A stretch of DNA of 21,976 nt from Spartobacteria bacterium UBA6821 (GTDB lineage Bacteria; Verrucomicrobiota; Verrucomicrobiia; Chthoniobacterales; UBA6821), in the NCBI GenBank assembly GCA_002452515.1, contig DKEN01000001.1, positions 314 to 22,289 on the forward strand, in the 5' to 3' direction. Positions 1-7,184 of the stretch are shown one piece after another (position 1 is the first letter of the stretch; every line of letters begins with the position of its first letter). Made by a program: the position numbers and the translations under genes. The notes under the pieces were generated by a model. It saw only the letters and a program-made list of their open reading frames with translations. It searched no databases and was not told the DNA's origin.

Positions 1-557
1 GGCATTACGACCGCTCGGTTTATGATAAAAATCGTTACAAGAGCGCGAAGACCGTCATCCAGATGCTCTGCGACATCGTCAGCAAAAACGGTGATTTGCT
101 GCTCAATATTCCCGTGCGCGGCGACGGCTCCATTGACGACAAGGAACAGGCCGTGCTCGAAGGCATCGGCGCGTGGATGGATGTGAATAAGGAATCCATC
201 TTTGGCACGCGTCCGTGGAAGGTGTTTGGCGAAGGACCGGCCTCGGCAGGTGCCGCACTTTCCGCGCAAGGTTTCAACGAAGGCAAAGGCAAGCCCTTCA
301 CGGCCGACGATGTGCGGTTCACTACCAAAGGTGGAGTGCTTTACATGATTGCATTGGGCGTTCCGAATAAGGATTTGCAGATCAAGTCGCTTGGCAGCGC
401 AGCCAAGTTGCTCGATAAGCCTATCGGCAACATCACGCTGCTGGGCAGCAGCGAGAAGGTACAATGGTCACAAAATGCCGACACCCTGATCATCAAGGCA
501 CCCGCAAAATCACCGAACGACATCGCCATCGTCTATAAAATCGAGTCGGCCTTGTGA
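1..557 (+). CDS. Alpha-L-fucosidase (GH29), 3' part only
   Basis: The frame is open from position 3 with no start in view, so this is the C-terminal part of a gene that begins upstream. The visible protein (about 184 residues) starts with a YKSAKTVIQ stretch, then DIVSKNGDLLLNIPVRGDG, a segment typical of the end of the catalytic barrel of GH29 alpha-L-fucosidases. After it come the GIGAWMDVNKESIFGTRPW linker and a C-terminal beta-sandwich (GVLYMIALG onward). The family hydrolyses terminal alpha-L-fucose from glycans, usually as a secreted or periplasmic enzyme; the N-terminus is not visible, so location cannot be judged. The catalytic nucleophile lies outside the window. One 60-nt sample line (121-180) is 65% GC, higher than the genes that follow. 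It converges with the patatin gene, 34 bp apart, and is probably unrelated to the cluster. Confidence 0.9.
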   Translation, partial: HYDRSVYDKNRYKSAKTVIQMLCDIVSKNGDLLLNIPVRGDGSIDDKEQAVLEGIGAWMDVNKESIFGTRPWKVFGEGPASAGAALSAQGFNEGKGKPFTADDVRFTTKGGVLYMIALGVPNKDLQIKSLGSAAKLLDKPIGNITLLGSSEKVQWSQNADTLIIKAPAKSPNDIAIVYKIESAL

Positions 558-591
558 AGCACATGGAACAAAATCCTTCCAAATTATATAT

Positions 592-1470
592 TCATGACGC
601 ATGCGCCGCGATTTCCTTGATCACCTGCAGGTTTCTAAGGACGGTCTGTCTTCCGGCTTCAAAGAGGAGATCAGCAGTTCCTCGTTTTCCCCAACGATAG
701 CGGGGTACGACGGAATTTAAAACCGTCACCTGTTTGCCTCTGAGTTTTCCACATTCGATTGCCAGAGCCAGCAGGCGATCGGTCACGATTTGATGTGCCT
801 GACCAAATGACTTTGCGACAGGTATAGGTCTCCCCTCTGCAAGCTGGGGCTGCCCATGCGTGACGACATGAACCAAAATCCGGTTAATTCGGTCGTCCTC
901 GACAAAATGATAAAATGGAGAGGAGTCAGAGACGGCCCCGTCCCAATAGAAATTCCCCTCAATTTCCCTGCTTTTGAAAAGCCCGGGAACGGAGCAACTC
1001 GCGACGATAAATTCCACAAGAGGTCCATTTTTGATGATCTCAGAGCGCCCTTTTGTGAGATTGGTCACGGCAATTGAAAGCTCCGCAGTCGCGCACTCCT
1101 CGATCCGACGATCCCCCAAAAACCGTCTGAGATAGGAGGCCACTTTGTGTCCACTCAGCAGTCCGTTGTATCCCGGGATATTTGCCAACATTCCAAGGCA
1201 ACGAACCGCCGCCCGACATTCCAAAAAACTACGCAGCATCGATTTACTGGAAAGAATCCCCCTGATTTCCACAGGAGTGAAACCGGCTGCATAAAGGCCA
1301 CCGACATACGATCCGGATGAGGCTGCACCGATATGATCAGGAAATACCTGCGCCTCGTTAGTCAGGGCATCAAGGAATCCCGCATGCACATTGAACCCGA
1401 GTTCGGAAGAGGCCAAAGATAGGGCCAGTCCATTCGTGCTTTTACCATGACAGGATTTGCGCTGAGTCAT
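592..1470 (-). CDS. Patatin-like acyl hydrolase with altered nucleophile elbow
   Basis: This 292-residue protein has the patatin layout: a first beta-strand and oxyanion loop (residues 15-30), a nucleophile elbow AASSG (residues 49-53, likely Ser51) followed by YVGGLYAAGF, and the catalytic Asp in WDGA (Asp177). Patatins hydrolyse acyl esters of lipids with a Ser-Asp dyad. Two features are unusual: the first Gly of GxSxG is Ala, and the usual glycine-rich GGGxRG loop reads LASSELGF. No signal peptide is seen, so it is probably cytoplasmic or membrane-associated. The gene starts with ATG and is divergent from ACP1, with 114 bp between them, so the two may share a control region. A role as lipase, thioesterase or transacylase on the cluster product is inference; the family call itself is fairly secure. 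Confidence 0.8.
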   Translation of the reverse strand: MTQRKSCHGKSTNGLALSLASSELGFNVHAGFLDALTNEAQVFPDHIGAASSGSYVGGLYAAGFTPVEIRGILSSKSMLRSFLECRAAVRCLGMLANIPGYNGLLSGHKVASYLRRFLGDRRIEECATAELSIAVTNLTKGRSEIIKNGPLVEFIVASCSVPGLFKSREIEGNFYWDGAVSDSSPFYHFVEDDRINRILVHVVTHGQPQLAEGRPIPVAKSFGQAHQIVTDRLLALAIECGKLRGKQVTVLNSVVPRYRWGKRGTADLLFEAGRQTVLRNLQVIKEIAAHAS

Positions 1471-1584
1471 CTCTACGAAGCTTCAAATCCGATGGAAAAG
1501 TCGCGGGTGGGTGAATTGGTTAGCGGTTGACCGGATGGAGCCCCTTTGGCAGGGTTCTTCTTTTACACGAGTTATTTCAATACT

Positions 1585-1827
1585 ATGGCCGAACCAGTTG
1601 ATTCCAAGGAAAAGCAAACGAAAATCATGGAAATTATTTCCACCGAAATTCTTGAAACAGACTCTGATTTTGACGAGAACACCGATCTTTATTCCGCTGG
1701 GCTGGACTCGATGGCAACCATGCAATTGGTAATCCGAATCGAGCAGAATTTCGGCGTCAAGTTACCGGCGAATAAAATAACAAAGGAAAACTTTTCTTCC
1801 GTTGCCGCCTTGGCCCGAATCATTTGA
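1585..1827 (+). CDS. Acyl carrier protein 1
   Basis: This is an 80-residue acidic carrier protein with the phosphopantetheine site GLDSM, the modified serine being Ser42, followed by a typical helix (ATMQLVIRIEQNFGVKLP). It would carry acyl or aminoacyl thioesters for the enzymes of operon A. I chose the ATG at 1585 because it gives the usual ACP length; a TTG at 1546 would add 13 residues (MAGFFFYTSYFNT) that do not fit the family. No clear Shine-Dalgarno sequence is present. The next gene begins 41 bp downstream. The nearby AMP ligase (4513-5928) is the natural candidate for loading it; that pairing is inferred from context. Confidence 0.9.
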   Translation: MAEPVDSKEKQTKIMEIISTEILETDSDFDENTDLYSAGLDSMATMQLVIRIEQNFGVKLPANKITKENFSSVAALARII

Positions 1828-1868
1828 AACAGCATCCTGGCCTTTCAGTCGCTTTCTTAGACTGAATA

Positions 1869-3254
1869 GTGCCGTTCGCCCCAACTCCAATGGCCATCTG
1901 GTCAAAAAGACTAGCCGGATTAACCGGTGCGGATTGCTTCATCCTGGCATTGGATCGGATGATGAAACGCCGCCGACAGCACGGTCTTGCGGGCCAGACA
2001 CATCTTCTCTTGGACAGCATTCCAGACCTCACCTCTCTTCGTGAAGGGGCCACGAGACTTTGTGCCGAGCATCCCTTGCTGGATGCCTACGTTCAAAGGA
2101 ATCCACTCACCCTTGAGCCCTCTTGGAGAATTGAACATAACAGAAAAAGTAATCTGCCATTAAAACTATGGAGGGAGCACGGTTCCGCGCAGCATCCTGA
2201 ACTTGATGCCTCTATTGTTGGTTCTGCTCACGAGCTTTCCGAAAAGATTCTCAACGGATTGCTTGAGGAGAAATCAGGACTGCGAAATCTGCGGCTTGAT
2301 CTTATCCTTTTGCGCACCGGGGGAAGTCAGTTACTGCTCACTTGGAATCACCTTCTGTTTGACGGAAAGGGAGCTGAATTTCTGGCAAGCGCCTTGATTT
2401 CCGCCACGATGGGTCAGTCCAAATTACCCGCCAAGAGTTCGCGTATCGCGGTTGCAAAACCCCTTAGTCTTTGCCAACAGATTCAAAAGACCAGACCCGT
2501 TCTTGATCGCTTCTTTAACCTTGTTAGCAATAAGTATCAGTCACTCTCCGGCCCCCGAGCAGATGCGGGATCGCTGCACTACAAGCTCCTGCAATTCACT
2601 CAGGAGGAAACTGAGAGCATTCATGAACGCGCAACAAATTTATCGGGGCTGTATACAGTCAGCTTCTACATCGCCTGTGCAGCCAGGGCGCACAGAATGG
2701 CATTTCTCTCTCGCGGCCAGGATCCCTCACATTACGTCGTCAGTATTCCTGTCCAAATCAGGAGAAAGGGAGGACAGAACGATCCCTTTCAAAATTGTGT
2801 GACGATTCTCTTCTTTTGCCTTCAAAAAGACGAATTGGAATCCCTCAATACGGCGGTAGCATCAGCTCAGAGACAATTTGAGGAAATGACCCGTTCAGAA
2901 CTTGGGCATGCGTTCAGTATCGTACTGAACCTCATGCGGCGGCTCCCTGCGCGCCCTTACATGAAGTTTTTGGAATCGCAGTTTGCCGGGGAAGTCACCT
3001 CCTTCTTCCATTCCTCCACAGGCAACTTTGCACTGATCTCGGAAAAGTTGTGTGGAGCCAAGGTGTTGGATGCCTACCATGTTCCCTCCGTCTCGGCTCC
3101 GCCGGGTTCAGGACTTTTTTTTAGTGAGTATGCCGGACGGATTACCGCGACATTCTCTTGGCGCGAACGATCGGCAAGCGAATCAGAAGTCGATCTTATC
3201 CTGAATCAGCTTCGTAAGGATCTGATCCAGAACCCTTCAGAAGTCATCGGATGA
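1869..3254 (+). CDS. Condensation-fold acyltransferase (NRPS C-domain / WS-DGAT-like)
   Basis: This 461-residue protein carries an HxxxDG motif in WNHLLFDGKGAEFL (His161, Asp165, Gly166), the active-site signature of the condensation-domain/acyltransferase superfamily, which transfers acyl groups from carrier thioesters or CoA to amines or alcohols. In NRPS C domains the motif is HHxxxDG; here the first His is Asn160, as is tolerated in several stand-alone acyltransferases. The C-terminal half (STGNFALISEK, PPGSGLFFSEYAGRITATF) matches the second lobe of the fold, so the protein is full length and not fused to A or PCP domains. The start is a GTG at 1869; an ATG at 1890 would remove seven residues. 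It lies between ACP1 and the FAD oxidoreductase, overlapping the latter by ATGA. The acceptor substrate is unknown. Confidence 0.75.
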   Translation: MPFAPTPMAIWSKRLAGLTGADCFILALDRMMKRRRQHGLAGQTHLLLDSIPDLTSLREGATRLCAEHPLLDAYVQRNPLTLEPSWRIEHNRKSNLPLKLWREHGSAQHPELDASIVGSAHELSEKILNGLLEEKSGLRNLRLDLILLRTGGSQLLLTWNHLLFDGKGAEFLASALISATMGQSKLPAKSSRIAVAKPLSLCQQIQKTRPVLDRFFNLVSNKYQSLSGPRADAGSLHYKLLQFTQEETESIHERATNLSGLYTVSFYIACAARAHRMAFLSRGQDPSHYVVSIPVQIRRKGGQNDPFQNCVTILFFCLQKDELESLNTAVASAQRQFEEMTRSELGHAFSIVLNLMRRLPARPYMKFLESQFAGEVTSFFHSSTGNFALISEKLCGAKVLDAYHVPSVSAPPGSGLFFSEYAGRITATFSWRERSASESEVDLILNQLRKDLIQNPSEVIG

Positions 3255-4474
3255 AAGCAGATGTCGTGGTTGTAGGAGGTGGAAGCGCAGGAATTGCAGC
3301 AGCTATCTCCGCAGCGCGTGCCGGGGCGACAGTAATCTTGGTTGAACGGCACGGCGCCCTGGGTGGAATGGCCTCACTATCATTCGTCCATTCGATCTGT
3401 GGGCTTTATCGGTTAAGAGAGGGCTTTTCAGATCCCCTGCTTGCCTCCAATCCAGGATTCGCCATGGAATTCGCGAACCTCCTCGTTGCATCCGGTGGGG
3501 GAAGAGGGCCTGTGCGCATGGGCAGACTCGATGTGTTACTTCATCAGCCGGCAGCCTTTGCCCAACTTGCAGATCGACTCGTGGAATCACTGCCTAACCT
3601 GCACGTCCTTTTTCATTCCGAAATTTCCGATGTATCAACGAATGAGGCTGGAGAAATCACCTCGCTGAATCTTAATTGCCGTGGCTCCCGAATATTCCTC
3701 GAACCAAAGGTGGTCATCGACACCACCGGGGATGCAGAAATCGCTTTTCTGTCCGGTGCTGAGTTTGAAATTTCCCCCCTGGATAAACTACAACGCCCTT
3801 CCTATATTTTTGCTCTCACCGGGGTTCATCCTTCAACCATGAGTGAAAATGGCAGACTGGCACTAGCTCACACCATCAGCACTGCGGTCATGGAGGGACA
3901 TATCCCTGACGGAGCTTTGGGAATTGCATTCCGACAGGGAGTCGAAAACGGTGAGATTTGGGGAACTATCGATCTTCGCGGCGATAATTTTGATCCCAAT
4001 AATCCGAATTCCCTCTCGGTCATAGAAACCGAGGGGCGTCGGCTCGCTTATCAAATCACGGAATTTCTGAAGCGTCATGCCAAGGAGTTTGAAACTGCTT
4101 TCATAGCCGCACTCCCCACTCGTGCCGGGATCCGAGAAAGCAGAAGAGTCGTCGGTCATTACCAACTCACGGAGGATGACATTCTTAGCGGCAGCCGCTT
4201 TGATGATGAAGTCGCCTTTGCATCCTGGCCCATGGAGCTACGTGAAACAGCCAGAGGCCCAAAATTCCGATTTCCAGACGCTAATCGTTCCTGTGGCATC
4301 CCTTTGCGTTGTTTGCGTTCACGGAATGTAGCGAACCTGTTCGTGGCGGGACGGTGCATTTCCTCTACCCATGAGGCACAGGCTTCCATTCGAGTGATTG
4401 GAACCTGTTTTGCCACCGGAGAAGCTGCTGGCAATGCCGCCGCAACGATGGCCCACTCCCGACGCCACCCTTGA
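3251..4474 (+). CDS. FAD-dependent oxidoreductase (FAD_oxidored family)
   Basis: This 407-residue flavoprotein begins with a Rossmann FAD-binding motif VVVGGGSAGIAAAISAARAG (Gly9-Gly14), then ERHGALGGMAS. Further family marks are VIDTTGDAEIAFLSGAEFE, the GIRESRRVVGHYQLTEDD segment, and a C-terminal FAD-contacting stretch with LFVAGRCISSTHEAQAS. These fit the PF12831-type FAD oxidoreductases, whose members act on varied small substrates; the substrate cannot be predicted. The ATG overlaps the stop of the condensation gene (ATGA at 3251-3254), so the two are probably translationally coupled. It has no signal peptide and is probably cytoplasmic. In context it may oxidise or desaturate a substrate loaded by the downstream AMP ligase onto ACP1; this is inference. 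Confidence 0.82.
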   Translation: MKADVVVVGGGSAGIAAAISAARAGATVILVERHGALGGMASLSFVHSICGLYRLREGFSDPLLASNPGFAMEFANLLVASGGGRGPVRMGRLDVLLHQPAAFAQLADRLVESLPNLHVLFHSEISDVSTNEAGEITSLNLNCRGSRIFLEPKVVIDTTGDAEIAFLSGAEFEISPLDKLQRPSYIFALTGVHPSTMSENGRLALAHTISTAVMEGHIPDGALGIAFRQGVENGEIWGTIDLRGDNFDPNNPNSLSVIETEGRRLAYQITEFLKRHAKEFETAFIAALPTRAGIRESRRVVGHYQLTEDDILSGSRFDDEVAFASWPMELRETARGPKFRFPDANRSCGIPLRCLRSRNVANLFVAGRCISSTHEAQASIRVIGTCFATGEAAGNAAATMAHSRRHP

Positions 4475-4512
4475 GTTGATGACCGCAATTTCTTAGAACC
4501 TTCGGCATCACC

Positions 4513-5928
4513 GTGAACATAGCAGAAGAAATATTTCAGCGTGCCAACCCGAACGCCATCGCAGTGATCGATGCGGACATCAGCCATACTTATGGTGATT
4601 TAGAAAGGCTCAGCAGAAGTGTTGCCAAAACATTAAGAGTAAAGGTCGGAGCGAATAAAAAGGCCCTGATCGGCCTGAAAGGCAAGGATGGCTTGGATTA
4701 TATAGCCCTCTCACTTGGGATCCTGAGATCCGGATCCTGCTTTGTGCCTATTGCCACGGAGCTTTCCCCATCCGAGTGTGAGGCCCTGATTTCTACTCTT
4801 AGCCTTGATGCCGTGATCTCATTTTCCGAAGAGGGGGAGGGCCCGTTGAATTTCTCCTATTCCTCCTTCGAGAACAATCCCCACGTGGAAAGCTCCGGTT
4901 GGCGGGAAGAATTGGAAAAACTCAATCCGGCCTTAATACGATTTAGTTCCGGCACGACAGGCGCATCCAAGGGAATTCTTCTATCGCATGAAACTCTGCG
5001 CCAAAGGGTGGAGGCGGCGAATACAGGACTTCAAATTGTCCAAGAGGACAGAGTGCTCTGGGTACTCTCCATGGCGCATCACTTTGCCGTTTCCATCATT
5101 CTCTACCTCTGGAACGGTGCCTCTATAGTCATCCCCTCCTCCCATCTTGCTGAAGATTTTCTTTCTGCTGCAAACAAGCACGGGGTCTCAGTTCTTTACG
5201 CAGCGCCTTTCCACTTTGTGCTCCTTGCTGCTGCACCAGATCTGCCCAAGTGGCCTTCCCTGAGAATGGCTGTTTCCACTACGGCCGCACTCCCACAGGA
5301 GTCCGCGGAGGACTTCGCCGCAGCTTTTGGGGTATATCCCGGGCAGGCACTCGGCGTCATGGAGGTTGGCCTCCCGTTTTTAAATCATCCCGATCCGAAA
5401 ACACATCCATCATCCATGGGGCGTCCGCAGGCTGCGTTTGAAGTAGAATTGCGTGATAACGAAGGTACGAAGGTCGATGCAGGATCGCCGGGCGAGCTCT
5501 TCATCAGGGGCCCTGGCATGTTCGATGCCTACATGGCTCCGTGGAAACCAAGCGCCAATATCTTCTCGGCGGGGGGATGGTTTTCAACCGGAGACATCGC
5601 CATCGCCGATGACGAAGGCTACTATTATTTACAGGGCAGGACACATACCGTCATCAATGTAGGAGGAATGAAATTCTTTCCCGAAGAGGTTGAAAAATTG
5701 CTCTGCTCTCAACCAGGCATTACGGATGCCCGCGTCATGGGCCGGGATCATCCCACCTATGGATGCGTTCCCGTTGCCGAGGTCATAGGCTCCGGAGACC
5801 CAAAGGTTTCCCCATTGCAACTCTCCATGCTCTGTCGGAAAAATCTGGCCCGATATAAGATTCCAGTTGAGATTCGATTCGTGGAAAGCATCCCGAAAAC
5901 GGTGAGCGGAAAAATCATCCGCAGATGA
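4513..5928 (+). CDS. AMP-dependent acyl/aminoacyl ligase (stand-alone adenylation enzyme)
   Basis: This 471-residue member of the ANL superfamily has the phosphate-binding loop SSGTTGASKG (residues 145-154), the GWFSTGDIA motif with the ribose-binding Asp, the hinge region near LQGRTHTVINVGGMKFFPEEVE, and the C-terminal catalytic lysine in SGKIIRR (Lys467). It adenylates a carboxylic acid and transfers it to a thiol, probably the phosphopantetheine arm of a carrier protein in this cluster. It starts with GTG 38 bp after the previous stop and is somewhat shorter than the common 500-550 residues, ending four residues after the catalytic lysine. Its stop overlaps the next start (ATGA, 5925-5928). 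Similar ligases load the starter acid in aryl-polyene clusters; the substrate here (aryl, fatty or amino acid) is not readable by eye. Confidence 0.88.
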   Translation: MNIAEEIFQRANPNAIAVIDADISHTYGDLERLSRSVAKTLRVKVGANKKALIGLKGKDGLDYIALSLGILRSGSCFVPIATELSPSECEALISTLSLDAVISFSEEGEGPLNFSYSSFENNPHVESSGWREELEKLNPALIRFSSGTTGASKGILLSHETLRQRVEAANTGLQIVQEDRVLWVLSMAHHFAVSIILYLWNGASIVIPSSHLAEDFLSAANKHGVSVLYAAPFHFVLLAAAPDLPKWPSLRMAVSTTAALPQESAEDFAAAFGVYPGQALGVMEVGLPFLNHPDPKTHPSSMGRPQAAFEVELRDNEGTKVDAGSPGELFIRGPGMFDAYMAPWKPSANIFSAGGWFSTGDIAIADDEGYYYLQGRTHTVINVGGMKFFPEEVEKLLCSQPGITDARVMGRDHPTYGCVPVAEVIGSGDPKVSPLQLSMLCRKNLARYKIPVEIRFVESIPKTVSGKIIRR

Positions 5929-7169
5929 AAATCGTGATCTTGGGTGGAGGCCCCTCGGGAAGTGTTGCCGGAGCTCTCCTGGCGCAACGAGGGGAAGATG
6001 TCGTTATTTTCGATGAGGATAACAGACCGGATACCATCGCAGGAGAGTCTCTTGTTCCTGGTGTGATTCCCATTCTCCGCCGTCTCGGGATTGAGGATCT
6101 GGTTTCAAACATCGGGATTCATAAACCGGGGGTCACCTTCTGCACCAGAGGCATCAATGAATTCGCGTTTAGCTTCACTTCCCTTTCTGGAAACTATCCT
6201 AGGTACGCCTACAATGTCCCCCGCCCTGCCTTTGACAGGATACTCCAAGAAGCCGCCATTGCCTCCGGTGCCAGAAAAATCGTTGCCAAGGCGGAAGTCA
6301 TTGCCGATGGGGATCTCCTCCAACTAAATCCAGCGACACTAGAAATGATTAGCTCTTGGAAGGGGAAGCAACCGGATCTGGTCATTGACGCAACAGGGAG
6401 ACGACGGCTCAGTGCCAAGCTTTTTGGCATCAGGGCAGAGGTTGGTCCCCGTAGGGATGTCGCCCATTTTGCCCATTTTGAAGGATTTGATGATGCTGTC
6501 CCTTCCGGTCAAGTTCGGATCAACCATCTTGCCCATGGATGGGCTTGGCGGATCCCATTGCGCGGGAAGATGTCTTTTGGAATCATCATGGATCATGAAG
6601 CAATGTCCCGTCTGGGAGAGGATCCGGCAGAGAGACTGGAAGCGGCCATCCGGGGTGACCTTCAATTGAGCAGGGAAACCTCGCAGATTCGCAGGGTTTC
6701 CGAAGTGGGAACATATGGAAACTACCAACTCATCTCTACGCGCGGGTATGGAGCGAACTGGGTGGCCGTTGGTGATGCGTTTGGGTTCGTGGATCCCATG
6801 CTCTCACCGGGCATGATGATTGCAATGCAGTCAGCCTCTATGCTCGACGAGGAATTGGCCTCCCGAAAGCCCAGGGAGGCACTTCAAAGATATTCCAGGA
6901 GAATGTCCCATGAGCTTCGAGCCTGGATGGAGTTGATAGAATTTTTCTATAATGGCCGCATCTTTGAATTGCGCGACTGCGGTCGGGAATGTTTGAAGCG
7001 ATTCCCTTTTCTGCCACTCGAATTTGTGGAAGGCTTCATGAGCAGAAACATGGCGGGGATGGCATCGGGTTTTACTACTGGATCTCCGTTCAGTCGCGGG
7101 GTACTTCGTCACGCCGATCGGTTTGTGTTGGGTAAAAGCGCGGGCATTTCGCCGCACGCCATTATCTGA
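5925..7169 (+). CDS. Flavin-dependent halogenase-like oxidoreductase 1
   Basis: This 414-residue FAD enzyme has the N-terminal motif ILGGGPSGSVAGALL (Gly7-Gly12) and a GESLVP motif (residues 40-45). It also has a lysine at the position of the halogenase catalytic Lys (Lys67 in GIHKPGVTF), WxWxIP as WAWRIP (206-211), and FxxPxxSxG as FVDPMLSPG (288-296). Together these mark the flavin-dependent halogenase branch of the group A flavoprotein monooxygenases. Many relatives annotated only as NAD(P)/FAD-dependent oxidoreductases share part of this set, so halogenation is likely but unproven. Enzymes of the PltA/PrnC type need reduced FAD from a separate reductase, which is not in the window. It is the last gene of operon A, coupled to the ligase by ATGA, and converges with the MFS gene 15 bp away. 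Confidence 0.75.
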   Translation: MKIVILGGGPSGSVAGALLAQRGEDVVIFDEDNRPDTIAGESLVPGVIPILRRLGIEDLVSNIGIHKPGVTFCTRGINEFAFSFTSLSGNYPRYAYNVPRPAFDRILQEAAIASGARKIVAKAEVIADGDLLQLNPATLEMISSWKGKQPDLVIDATGRRRLSAKLFGIRAEVGPRRDVAHFAHFEGFDDAVPSGQVRINHLAHGWAWRIPLRGKMSFGIIMDHEAMSRLGEDPAERLEAAIRGDLQLSRETSQIRRVSEVGTYGNYQLISTRGYGANWVAVGDAFGFVDPMLSPGMMIAMQSASMLDEELASRKPREALQRYSRRMSHELRAWMELIEFFYNGRIFELRDCGRECLKRFPFLPLEFVEGFMSRNMAGMASGFTTGSPFSRGVLRHADRFVLGKSAGISPHAII

Positions 7170-7184
7170 GCATAATAATTCTCA

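Noticed and set aside
1471..1584. Sigma70-type promoter for ACP1 (TTGACC near 1527, TTGGCA near 1546)
   Set aside because: No acceptable -10 box stands at the right distance from either hexamer.
7170..7184. Possible bidirectional terminator between the convergent flavoprotein and MFS genes
   Set aside because: The 15-bp gap holds no stem; nearby TCATC/GATGA arms are only 5 bp with a 2-nt loop and lie in the MFS coding end.
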